Assembly (NCBI GenBank): GCA_038049695.1
Contig: CP142452.1
Span: 79,162,501 to 79,226,500 of the forward strand
From: Cinnamomum chago
Lineage: Eukaryota > Streptophyta > Magnoliopsida > Laurales > Lauraceae
Reading direction: 5' to 3'
Length of the DNA: 64,000 nucleotides
Shown: positions 36,701-46,900 of the stretch, piece after piece
Layout: the number at the start of each line of letters is the position of its first letter
How positions within the stretch are numbered: the first letter of the stretch is position 1
Notes under the pieces: generated by a model
What the model saw: only the letters and a program-made list of their open reading frames with translations
What the model was told of the DNA's origin: nothing
Database searches by the model: none
Position numbers and translations under genes: made by a program

Positions 36701-38382
36701 TAACTGGTGGATAACATCCAAAATCAACCGGATATTGCTAACTGCATATAAACATATGACACATAATGATGTAATTAGAAATCTGAAGTGGACTCTGCTA
36801 TATGTTACCTGAATGCCCATAAAGGCCTTGTTTCTGCCATGTATAGAAGTGGACATTATGGGGCCAAGAATCCCCAGCTTCTTCTACACACTTCCACTGA
36901 TGGCAAGGGTGTGCTGAGTTGGGACCCTTTATGTAATGGGTCCATCATGTATGGTACCAATGATATACCTAACCTAACTGCATATAAGCATATGAACCAC
37001 ATAACATGATAAGGGGCTCTGCTATAGATTTACCTGAATGCCCATACGGATCTGTTTGTGCTATCTGAGGAGGTGGATCTTAAGGGCACACTCATCCTTA
37101 GCCTCTGCACACTTCCATTGGTTGCAACAGGAAACTAATTTAGAACCATTGGCTCATCAGGAAGGGAAAAGAAAATAGAAAATAGAAAGGACTGTTGATC
37201 CAGTGGGCCTTCTTCAATGATACACAATTATAGACACTTCCATTGGTTGCAACAGGAAACTAATTTAGAACCATTGGCTCATCAGGAAGGGAAAAGAAAA
37301 TAGAAAATAGAAAGGACTGTTGATCCAGTGGGCCTTCTTCAATGATACACAATTATAGAACTTAACCAACCAGATTATCTTGTCCATCACTTTTCAGGTC
37401 GATCATTGGTGGCATTATTTTTTTTCATTTCGCCATTTTCATGGCCACCAATGAGAGATCATCTTTTTTTTTTGGTAAAAGAATGAAAGGTTATCTTATC
37501 AAGGGGTCTTTCTACTTTGGAATGGTAACTATAGGCTCACTACATCACCAGTTCAGATCCTTTTCCCATCACTTGTGAGGAAGTAAGATTTTATGGAAGT
37601 TTTTATTGAGACAATTTCTAAATCATCTCTATGATCTATCTATATCATTGTTTCTACTATTGATGACAATTGGATTGTGCAGAGTGGATTAATGGATGAC
37701 AGCGTGAAACTTAGTCTATTGGGGGTTTGGATGTCTCTCTTTGTCATATTTGCAGCAAGGAAGTTCACCCAGCCCATTAAGGTACTTCATGGATCATGGA
37801 TGATTCATTCTCTCTGTTCTAGCAACTATACAATGCTAAAGTCCTATGGCAGTTATGCCCAAAGCATTCGATACACATGGGCCCCAGTTCTCATTTTTCT
37901 AAATAATATATTGTTGGGATCCTCTGTTGATGCTTTAATGGAGAATTTTGCAAATAGTTCCATCCTGGAATGTTTCATAGTTGGCTTGCGAATGGACAGT
38001 TGAAAGGATAATCATAGCCAATACTTTTATATTAAACTGCACAAATATTGACAAAATCAGATGATTGGTATTGTTCAATGGAGGAGATTCTTGTTCAATC
38101 TGCAGCAGGCCCCACAAGATGGCTTGTATCTCCTTAAGTTTGGGCCTTAACTGCACAGAATGCTTCGCTTGGAAGAGATGCTTATGTCGCTTCCCTATCA
38201 TTGAATGATTCTTTTATTTATTGGTTAGCATGAAAACTAATCTTTCAATCTCTCTTGTCATTTTTGGCTTATCTATGTCATTCAAGGACGACATTGGCGA
38301 TAAATCTGTATTCATGTTCAATGCTCTTCCAGAAGAGGAAAAAGAGGCCCTGATCCAGAAACTTGAGCAACAGTTCAATTAG
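27790..38382 (+). CDS. Chloroplast-targeted DUF2301 integral membrane protein, five exons
   Basis: The exons are 27790-28050, 30005-30368, 31997-32067, 37683-37781 and 38287-38382, giving 296 residues with intact phases. The N-terminus (about 55 residues, Ser/Arg-rich, few acids, ending near VVCRALG) looks like a plastid transit peptide. It is followed by VYQGVYGPWTVD and about six hydrophobic segments (near residues 90-112, 128-150, 156-175, 186-205, 212-232 and 240-255), then the conserved tail ARKFTQPIKDDIGDKSVF. This matches the cyanobacterial and plant DUF2301 family (Pfam PF10063), whose biochemical role is not known to me. It probably sits in the thylakoid or inner envelope membrane. 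The start is the only ATG consistent with a transit peptide. Confidence 0.9.
28051..30004 (+). other. Intron 1 of the DUF2301 gene
   Basis: The GT-AG boundaries are gag/gtatag and ttcaacag/gtgatc. It holds a 64-bp tandem duplication near 28270-28390 (repeated ttttcaaatttgggtttttt) and a LINE remnant listed separately. Confidence 0.85.
28540..28930 (+). mobile_element. LINE reverse-transcriptase 3' remnant, RTE-like
   Basis: Conceptual translation with frame breaks gives FYKATVRPRMLYGAECW, then EMYLLEKMCGAT, then LRWVGHVYRM, the conserved C-terminal blocks of plant RTE-clade retrotransposons. Stop codons and an internal A-run show it is dead. Confidence 0.7.
30369..31996 (+). other. Intron 2 of the DUF2301 gene
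   Basis: The GT-AG boundaries are gaag/gtaaga and attgcag/gtctct; the split glycine codon restores the frame. I see no gene or clear repeat inside, only T-rich sequence. Confidence 0.85.
32435..33365 (+). mobile_element. 5'-truncated LINE with zf-RVT domain
   Basis: Two open stretches in sense orientation encode the end of a plant L1-type ORF2: GGRALCDQFPDLFRCA, then WKLKAPPRVLVFGWVALR, a CxxC/HxxxxC zinc-binding segment (CTMCLRDEESVDHLLLSC) and ALIWTIWKERNSRCF (zf-RVT, Pfam PF13966). A stop separates the two parts. Possible degraded target duplications (aagtatattgtaaaag and aagtatactacaaaaa) flank the unit near 32421 and 33377. Confidence 0.85.
33624..33672. repeat. Compound microsatellite (CA)n(CT)n(TA)n
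   Basis: Consecutive acacacacac, ctctctctctc and tatatatatata runs lie at the left edge of the foldback chain. The TA portion continues the TA tracts that separate the elements. Confidence 0.9.
33673..34016. mobile_element. TA-linked foldback element 1
   Basis: The left interior reads gtaagctcaagtgtgtggtg and ggtccacc; the right end inverted reads gtaagctcatgcttgtgggg and cccacc. It is flanked by (TA)n on both sides. The ends are imperfect and no coding sequence is present. Confidence 0.5.
34033..35359. mobile_element. TA-linked TIR element 2, 1.3 kb, MULE-like
   Basis: Terminal inverted repeats of about 65 bp start gggccaactcccttgagctg on the left and, inverted, gggccagctcccctgaactg on the right. 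Both continue to a shared inner block atcgtgcgaaaagcacg. It is flanked by (TA)n on both sides. The interior is richer in GC than the surrounding intron and holds a 170-180 codon open frame (plus strand, ending at 34633) without recognised domains. Long TIRs and non-TE-like filling suggest a Mutator-like or Pack-MULE element, but the (TA)n flanks hide any 9 bp duplication. Confidence 0.65.
35373..35521. mobile_element. TA-linked foldback element 3, 149 bp
   Basis: It is nearly a full palindrome: gggaggtgctcttgtgag at the left and its inverse at the right, with inner arms caccttactatgagagataa and its complement. (TA)n lies on both sides. A second copy is at 35799-35935. Confidence 0.8.
35546..35775. 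mobile_element. TA-linked foldback element 4, 230 bp
   Basis: The left arm gctctcctaagctgcagctt pairs with the right arm, which inverted reads gggccagctctcctaagctg. Further arm pairs are ttatcctaagctgaa and ttatcctaagttgaa. The outermost 20 bp resemble those of element 2, suggesting related termini. It is flanked by (TA)n. Confidence 0.75.
35799..35935. mobile_element. TA-linked foldback element 5, copy of element 3
   Basis: It shares the arms caccttactatgagagataa and tgtgagggcccc with element 3, at an estimated 90% or so over the core. It is bounded by (TA)n tracts. Confidence 0.75.
36184..36445. mobile_element. Tourist-like MITE, TSD taa
   Basis: The left terminus gggcccatttgtttgg and the right terminus, inverted gagcatgtttgttagt, are similar. 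The trinucleotide taa flanks both sides (36181-36183 and 36446-36448), as for PIF/Harbinger-type insertions. It is non-coding. Confidence 0.5.
37109..37358. repeat. Perfect 125-bp tandem duplication
   Basis: The units 37109-37233 and 37234-37358 read as identical throughout my comparison. A looser duplication of the sequence just upstream (36788 and 37013, shared ctctgctata and acctgaatgcccata) suggests the region expands repeatedly. Confidence 0.9.
37782..38286 (+). other. Intron 4 of the DUF2301 gene
   Basis: The boundaries are aag/gtactt and cattcaag/gacgac, phase 0. No repeat or gene is recognised. Confidence 0.85.
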
Positions 38383-38540
38383 AATGCGGCAGCCCAAGGT
38401 GACAATGTTCCTGTACAACTAAAAGAGGATATGTATATAGATGTTTCAGTGCTGCAGCTACTGCCACAATGTACCAGGAACTGTAACTGTAACTGGGAAA
38501 ACTTAAAAGCTTACTGTGATACATGCTTTTATTAAGTGGC

Positions 38541-38546
38541 AATAAA
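38541..38546 (+). terminator. Candidate polyadenylation signal of the DUF2301 gene
   Basis: An aataaa motif lies 159 bp after the stop codon, a normal plant 3' UTR distance. Confidence 0.5.
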
Positions 38547-39230
38547 TACTCCATGATTTATGCTTCTAAATCACAATTTTGAAGTTGTCTCTATTGAACT
38601 CTGTTGATGCTTATTTGTTGAAAATCTAAACTGAAAATAAATTCCCCGTCTTTGATCCTTGTCAAATTTCACTAGAGTCGGTGATGATGGGCATTTATTT
38701 TGATCGGTCTAGATTACAACAAGCAACTCCATTGCGGGAACACATGAGCCCAAGTGAGGATGTGAACTTTGAAGCTTTAAATCAGTAGGCCAATGAGTGC
38801 CACCAAATGCGAGGGTTGCACAATCGAGTGGGAACCCAGCCCGTTTCTCACCAAACTGTTCGGGGATTGATCCCCAGATACTCGACCCTGCATGTTTCTC
38901 TCCCTTTGTCTTTGTAACAGCCAGACTTCAAACTTAGGCCCGGTCCTGGACAATTGGCTCTGAGGCCCACAAGAGCAATTAATAACACTAAACACCTAGA
39001 CCTAGACTGTCATGGTATCCTGCATGCACTGACGGTGCATCCTAGCAAAACCCTAAAACCATGGAATAAAGTGGTAGCGAAAATACCCACGGGCCCGCCC
39101 ACCCACTATCATCCCTCATCTCTCAACCCACAAAAGCCTCTGGTGTGCGTCCCATACCATGCAATGAATGGATTGCACATCTTTTAAAGATGAAAATGGC
39201 TGGCTATCTGTACCCGATTACATATGCAAG

Positions 39231-39568
39231 TAGGGTTATCAATGGGTCGGTTCCGATCATTGACCAGGACCTGGAACTGTTAAGGAGAAGGTAGAACCGG
39301 ATTCAGACCCAGATCTGGAACCAGAACTATATATGGGACGGGTTTGGATCCGGGTCCAAGTTTAGGTTGTGAATGATATTAAAAAAACATGACTTTTAGG
39401 AAAGATTTTCAAAAATTAAGGTAATATGTCGAGTCTCGGGTCTGAACCAAGGTGGAACTGGACCCGGATCCATTTACTTATCGGGCACTAAAAAAGAACT
39501 CAGACTCAGTTTTTAACAGGTCGAAACCTTCGGGTAATTGGAGAATCGGGTACCCATTTACATCCCTA
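39231..39568. mobile_element. hAT-type MITE, copy 2, perfect 8-bp TSD
   Basis: It starts tagggttatcaatggg and ends acccatttacatcccta. The 8 bp tatgcaag occurs immediately on both sides (39223-39230 and 39569-39576), the hallmark of hAT insertion. The interior is similar to the copy at 25161. No coding sequence. Confidence 0.85.
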
Positions 39569-40644
39569 TATGCAAGTTATATATACAATTGGGCTTGGGC
39601 TGGGTGTGTTAAACCTGTTTACTTGACTAGTAAAAGAACCTAACCCATAAACCAGTTATGGCCCCTGCCTTGGGCCAAAAGACAGCTGGGTCCAAACAAA
39701 ATGATCTTTGCTTTAATATTGTAGATTTAAGTATATTATGTAAGTAATTAGGTCTTGATTCAGTTTGGGAATCAGATTTGAGCCTACTAGGTTTGAACCT
39801 TTAATTTTTAATTCAGGCATTTTAGGTAAAGTCTCTGTTAGTAATTTGGTTTTGGGTTTGGATTTGGTTATACTAGGAGCCAGCCTTATTTCATACATAG
39901 GAATGTAAACTGGTCCAACATATATAAGCTAGAACTAGAACTGACTCCATGGACCACTTAAGCTAGGACCAAGTCCAAGCCTAATTTCAATGGACCAAAG
40001 TTCTCATATCCAACCACAAAAAGATGAGAATCAAAACAAGGTCAATCATATCAATAACTTGAAATCTTAAATAAATATAAGGAGTCCTAACCCCAACAAC
40101 AGCATATTAACAATTAACAAGAAACAGTTTTACGTGCCTAATAGGAAACAAAAATATGAATCATCTCATCCTACCTCCGAGAACCCAAGCTCACAAAACC
40201 ACAAACTATGAACTACAAAATGGCTAAGAAATCCATGTACATACTATGATATCTGGCTATTTGATCTAAACTTGACTCGAGTTGAAAAAAAATGTGACTC
40301 TTGCTTCAAGCTTGATTATCAATTATTATAGAACCCAAAAGAGAGTACTAGATACTAGGATATTCTTTGTCCCAAAAACCCGTAATAATCAGTTAGTTAA
40401 ATTAGGTTTCTTTGTAATATTGATGTTGAATTGTTGGGTATTTTTCATTTATTTATTTTTTGTGATATCAAGAATTTGAACTTGGACACCATAACTTATA
40501 TGCTCATGTCCCTTACCAGCTTAACTATTAGTGTGAGACCATTGGTGAATCCTAAATATCTCATCTTAGACAACAACACAAAGGGTCGTTATGTGGATGG
40601 GTAAGTCGACCAAGAGTTTCGAACCACTCATCTAATGGAAACAG

Positions 40645-40785
40645 ATTCCCTATTTGGTCCAAACAGGGAACCCCTATTTGGACCAAACAGGCGGTGACAC
40701 GTAGGAGGGCGGAACTCTTTCCTCCGCCTCCTTACGTGTCCTTCTCTGTTTGGTCCAAACATGGAATTCCTCTTTGATCTCCGGT
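40645..40785. mobile_element. Foldback MITE, family A copy 2, in the GlyRS upstream region
   Basis: The left half has ctatttggtccaaacaggga and ctatttggaccaaacaggcg; the right half has the inverse (ctgtttggtccaaacatgga). The centre ggaggg...cctcc also pairs, with tgacacgtagg against cttacgtgtcc. It ends about 180 bp before the first GlyRS ATG. Confidence 0.6.
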
Positions 40786-40962
40786 TCCCTCATCTAATCT
40801 AACCAAAAAAAAAAAAAAAAAAAAAAAGAGAAGCAGTCCCATGCCTTAGGTGGGCCCCACAAGCACTGGTGAGTGCAATGTTCAGCACTATGAAAGTGTT
40901 GTGCGTCCTATCTAATACCATATTCAAAAACCCCATCTCCAGTGTCTTATCTCCCTCCTTGT

Positions 40963-43900
40963 ATGCGATTATTCTCTCTCTCCATCTCCATCCTCTCCTC
41001 AAAATATCAGCTCCTCGCTAACCTACGCCGCTCCCCTCTCCACGTCTTCAGACGGAATCCGTCACCCATGGACGGCGCCGAGGCCACCCTTCGCACAGCC
41101 CTAACGGAGAAGCAAACGGCCGTCGATGCCAAGGCCGACACCGTCAGGGATCTGAAGGCCCGTGGCGTCGCCGGAGCCGAGCTGGACTCCGCCGTCGAAG
41201 AGCTCAAGGCCCTCAAGCTCGAGGCGACCGAGATCGAACACCAGCTCCAGTCTGCCATCAGCTCTGACGGCGCCGTCAGTCGCGAGGCCTTCCGTCAGGC
41301 CGCCGTTAACACGCTCGAGAGGCGGCTCTTCTACATCCCCTCCTTCAAGATCTATCGCGGAGTCGCCGGACTGTATGATTACGGCCCGCCGGGTTGCGCC
41401 GTCAAGTCCAACGTGCTCGCTTTTTGGCGCCAGGTAAGGAAGGGGAGGTGCTGTAATGCGCTGGGGGTTTAGGGTTTAGTGGTAGTGGTAGTGGTTGTGT
41501 TGTTGAATTGCTTAACATGGTCTCTTTTTTCTATAATATATACAATCAAGGATGAGAAATGGTCATTTCCGTATTAGTGAGAACTGACCCATTTGATCAG
41601 ACAGCCCAGATCTAATTAGAATTGAAGTGGTTTGAACTGTTCGGTTGATCATAATATAGCAAAGCAAACCAATGGATTGGTGTGCGTCACTTTTATGCAG
41701 GGTTGAGCTCAGATTGAGTGAAGGTGGGTCTTATGAATGAAAAAGAAAATGTGGCAAAGAGTTTCTCAATTTAGATAATGGGTTAATGTAGTCTATGTAC
41801 TCTGCATGTATTTAAACTTGTTAATTGGCCTGCGATTTTCGCATGAGATATTTCACTTCAGTTGGAGTTGGAACCATGATCAATTCAAGGGAGACACACA
41901 TTCCAGTTTAAGTGAAATATGGATAAGTGCCAATTCATAGTGGGGGAGTTGGGGGGATGAGGTATGAACGGGTTGGATTTATCAAGGTGAATGGCCTGAT
42001 TGCGTGGATTCTAAAAAGTTAGGTTCACCAAAGTAAAACTAAGATAAGTGCTTCTGATATATGAGTTCGCTTTAATTTAAAGTTTAAGCATTGACTACAG
42101 TGAATTGCTAATGAGTACTAGTAGTGTTATCGAATTGTTTCGGTTGTTCTAGATGAGTTTTTATATATATGAGATAAAAGTTTTTTCATTCATTCTTTAT
42201 TTAGTTGAAACTTTGAAGCAGAGGGCTTTAACTTGCATTGTGAACAAGGTTTTAAAAATCCGTACTTGGGGGTGACTCAGTCTTTGTCACGCCCCCGAAC
42301 CGGAACCTCGGGGGCGGGAATGGGATTTAGCATAAATATATTTTACTTCTCCCAGGATCCGCGTGTGTGAAGACAACACATTCTGAATATTTTGCGGAAG
42401 CTTTTGTGGCGTTGCGACCCGAAGTCCGTGGCCATCGGATTCCACGTCGCACTCAACCTTTAGCATATAGCTATCATATCAAGAATCATATCAGACTGGA
42501 GTAAACCATCACAATAAATTACAGAGCTGACAGTAACAAGATATTACATTCCCATATATGTTCAAGTTACAATTATCAATGTACATTAATTAAGAATCCC
42601 AAGAAAATGCTAATAAAAGTCATACAACAATAAGCTATAATCACTACCCCAAATTTGACGTAGCTCCGATGTCAAGCTCAATGTCTACATGACATAGCCG
42701 ACAAAACAACCTGCAAAACATGGCTCCACAGCCAACTCAAGCACTCAACTCGGGACGAAGAAATCTGAACCTGAGTACCAAAAGTAGTGGGTCAGACACG
42801 ACGGTCTGGCAGGTGGATGAAAAGATCATAAATATACTGAAGAATAAAACATATGATAAATCATGCTATTCGATTAAATGCTACATATAATTAAACGGGT
42901 GCAAAGTCGGGAATCTCGGGGAAAACCTGTATTCATTTCAAGCATGGGTAAAACATGAATATCTAATAAAACATATATTCATTTATATCATCCGTAAAAG
43001 CATAGATATTTGTCAATCGGGTGTTCGTCTAAAACATTTATAAATATAGTGGCCGGGCAAAACAAACGTTCATTTGAGACTTAGGTAAAAACATAAGTAT
43101 ACAACAAACCAGGTATTCATAGCAGTCTGGCAAAACCAATGTCCATTTGAAACATATGTAAAAATACGGATATTTAACAAACCGGGTGTCATTTAAAACA
43201 TGTGCGTGTACGAAGAACAGAAACAATATAATAATAACTGAATTCACATTGGAGAATATTAACACTTGTCTAAATAACAACTTTCATAAAGGAAATGAAT
43301 CATTTATCGGAAAACATATAAGCAATATAAAACATGTCGGGTATCCAAGGAATCGGGAACTGGCAAGATGGCAACCACACGAAGCTAAGTCCTCTATCAC
43401 TAAAGCGATAGAGCAATAACTAGGCCCTGATCTCAGTCACTCGAGGTGAGGAGAAACAGGGGATCTCATATAAATACATATACATATACTAGGCACTGAT
43501 CTCAGTCACTCGAGGTGAGGAGAAACAGTGGATCTCATGAATGCATATACATATACTATACATGACCACAGTAGCGAGCCGGGCATCGGGGACCACAGTA
43601 GCAATCTGCGGTATCAGGACAAGACCACGGTAATAACCGGGTAGCGGGATCCAAGCTGCAGCTGGCGGGACAAGAGGGGAATCTCCAAGTCGGTGGATCA
43701 GACCAACAGGGTTATCCAAGCTTAGTGGTGCCGACTCATAGGTCAAATACAATCGAGACAATGCACGTAAATCAAGTACAAATACATAATCAAACGGGCA
43801 AGACGGGGGTGCTCAAGGGCACACTGACATATCATGTGGTGCAATGCACTTCGGGACAAGTAACTGTTACTAGAGTAACTTCAATGCTTTCGGGAAAACA

Positions 43901-46900
43901 AGTCATGTGATGCAAATCTCGGGAATTGAGGTGAAACAATGAACTATAACAATTTCGGGTAAAATATCAGTTTCAAGATCTATTTAAGTGAATAGGGGTC
44001 CCGTATGTCAATTATAGTCATCATTTGGTACTCCTTGAGTTTGAAGACATTCCGGGCTCCTTATGCACTTTTACGATTTTCAAAACTTAAAATGAGCTTA
44101 TGGTTAGTACTAGATACTATGATAGAAAAATCAAGACTATAAACGGTCCATCCTAAGCATGATGTCAACTCGGAACCATCGAGCAACCTACCCAGTCACC
44201 GAAAGGAATAGAATTCGCGATACCCAAGGAAATAGACTTTGCATTTAGGTATGAAGAAGATATCGTGTCGTTCCATCCCGTTCAAGATTGAATAGATTGA
44301 ACTTCGATGCATTCCAAACCAACCGTGAAGAGCATCGGCTCAAGACGCTCTCACATATGGTCAAGTGAGTCCAAGGAGGGTAGCCAAGGTCCACAACAAA
44401 ATATAATATCGAAACCCACTGGACTCAAACTGATCGATCGGCCGAAATTTCTGTCCCAGTTATGCACAGAGTCCGATCGATCGGCCGATCGATCGGCTCA
44501 AAAAGCCTTACAGTTAAAGACAGGCCGATCGATCGGACCTGGGCGTGTAGGTCCGGGAAACACTTGATTTTTCCTTCCTTTTTCCTTTCCTTTCCAACAC
44601 TTAAACCACTAACATTTTTATTCCATATTCACTTAAAATCCTCATTAAAACTCCAATGAAAAATTAACTTTAAACACCTCTTTCTTCCCATTTAACAAAA
44701 AAAACCAAACCAAAGGAAAGAATCTCCAATGTATACCAAGGTCCAATTGAGCCAAAAATCTATGGATAAACAAAGTCTATTGATCACATTTCCATCACAA
44801 TAGATGATTTAACAAAACTCATTAAATGAGTATCAACTTCAAGTCAATGTAACTAATAAACATAACCATGGATGGCCAAACCAATCCTATTCCTTATAAA
44901 ACCATATGAGCAAACTTGACCAAATGAAATGCATACCTCTCCAAGAGATTAACAAGATAGAAACAACCATTAATATGCAAATTTTGAAATCCATGTATAA
45001 GTGACAAGGAGCATATGTGCAAACATGTATCCAATGATCAAGAACCAAAAATAAACGTAGGGTTTTCTCATAAAACTTTGATAACATTAAAACCATCCAT
45101 TCATCCACTTGCCTTGGGTTCCAATCTAGCAAATCAAGCTCCTAATCACCTCTCAAGCTCAAGATCCACAATCTCTACAAAAACCCCCAAAACAAACCCT
45201 AAAATGGGTTAAACCAAGAAATGACAAGGAAACCTTTCAATAATCAAGGTGGAGCTTCTCTAAGGCTAGAAGATTACAAATCTAGAAGATGAAGGAGAAC
45301 ACTTACTTGCAAGGTCCTCTAATGGACAAGGTAAGCTCAAAGGAAGTCTTGTGATGGAGGGTTCTCTTCACAAATGGTATCAATGGAAAGCTTGCAAGAT
45401 GAGGAAAAGGTTGGTGATCTCCATTTCTTGATTGATGAACTATTGGTGTGGCTTGGAGATGGAGAAGCAAGAAGAAGAAGAGAAACACAAGGGAAAACCC
45501 TAGGTTCAGCTGGCTGTGCTGGAAAAATGGAGAATGGGATGCAATGAAGAAGGTGGGTTCTCTTATGTTAACAAAGGAGGTTGGGTCCCACAACTTAAGG
45601 GACTAGTTTGGCTGAAATCATCTAATTCGGGACCTCGGATGGATTCGACGAAGAAGGAAGAAATGATCGTCGAAATATCTAGTTTTCAAAAAGTATATGT
45701 TTCATGGGTTTCGGGAATATCAAGTTTTGGGTACAGATTTGGTGTGCAATGACTGTTTCGCCCTCAAGGCCAAGAAATCGGGTTTCGGGTTCTCAAATGG
45801 ATACGGGATCAACATGAAAGTTGTAGGATTCTTCAAGATGAATGCAACGGGCCAAAAACACAATACGAAACAAATCGGGAAAATCTCACAAGTAAATGCA
45901 AAGCCGAAAAGGGAACCCCCAAAGGGCCCCACAAGCTACCAAAGCACTCAAAAGCCCAAAACTAGAAGAAAACCCATTCTAGCTCACAAACTCAACCCAA
46001 CAAATACTAATCCCACTAAAAGAACTAATCCACAAATAAAACAACACTAATCCAAGAGATTAGGGGTCGGGTTCTCACCGTCTTCATCAAGTCAAGTCAA
46101 GCCAATTCATGTGACTCAGCAGAGTTGCGCCTTAGAGACTAAAACCCTTAAAGAATATTAAAATATATGATGAAAATGGGAAAACTCATCCTATAAATAT
46201 AGGATTCTTAGCCTCTTTTTTTTTTATGAACAAATTCAAGTATGAATATTTATTCTCATTTGCTTTTCGCTTAATCAAATGACTAGTACATCCGATCTTT
46301 GAATGCTTAGATCTTCCATAAATGTGGCTTTTATCTTCTAAAACCAGGGGATCTGCAAAAGTTTCTCAAAACATCTTTTAAGAAGAGAAAATGGAGAAAA
46401 GATTGTTTTTGAAAGTTTTTACTTAAATACTACGTATCATGTGGGAGAGGGATGTTGTTAAACTTGTTATTCACTGGCAACTTTGATATATCCAAACTGT
46501 TTCTTAGAATATTTTTTATAATCATCTCGAAGGGCTTCGTTTTCTTCTGAAGCTACCACCTATATTTAATTTGTATCCTTCAGCAGATGCTAAAATGAAG
46601 CTGGCCCACTTGGCCCTCTTTACCTCTTTAGTTTAGAAGCATGCTCACTTGTAGATGCATACCCATCCTTATTAAATTTTGAAACCATGACAGCAAAGCT
46701 TTTGTGTTGTGGCACCCGTTCTATCATTGAGGATTTGATGATTGATCCTTGGTGGCGCAATTGAATACCAGGAGGAGCAAATGCCTCCATATATTCTTCT
46801 GTTTCGTTCTTTCCATATTCCCCAAGCAATTCCAAGCATGTTTTGAGATTTTGCCCGGACCAGTATCCAAAAAAAAAAAAAGCCGGAGTCCACCCAGTCA

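Larger units (their letters stand above)
32068..37682 (+). other. Intron 3 of the DUF2301 gene, 5.6 kb, TE-filled
   Basis: The donor is ttg/gtaaat and the acceptor is attgtgcag/agtgga. The protein alignment is continuous across it (LLGHL then SGLMDD), so no exon is missing. It holds a sense LINE fragment, five foldback elements linked by (TA)n, a Tourist-like MITE and a perfect 125-bp duplication. Confidence 0.85.
38383..40962. other. Intergenic region between the DUF2301 and GlyRS genes
   Basis: It contains the DUF2301 3' UTR, a hAT MITE at 39231 and a foldback MITE at 40645. A long A-run (about 24) is at 40803-40826. No gene was recognised. Confidence 0.6.
42285..46079 (+). mobile_element. 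3.8 kb solo-LTR-like element, TSD gtctt
   Basis: It begins tgtcacgcccccgaacc, a start shared by many plant LTR retrotransposons, and ends ggggtcgggttctcacc. The 5 bp gtctt is repeated exactly on both sides (42280-42284 and 46080-46084). No gag-pol frame and no second LTR copy were found inside, so I call it a solo LTR or a large non-autonomous derivative. The terminal CA has become CC if this boundary is right. Confidence 0.7.

Noticed and set aside
40942-40962. GlyRS start at 40942
   Set aside because: The codon there is GTG; the first in-frame ATG is 40963, which gives the expected presequence.
45303-46050. Overlapping frames near the end of the solo LTR as genes
   Set aside because: They are inside the LTR-like element, lack domains and overlap on both strands.
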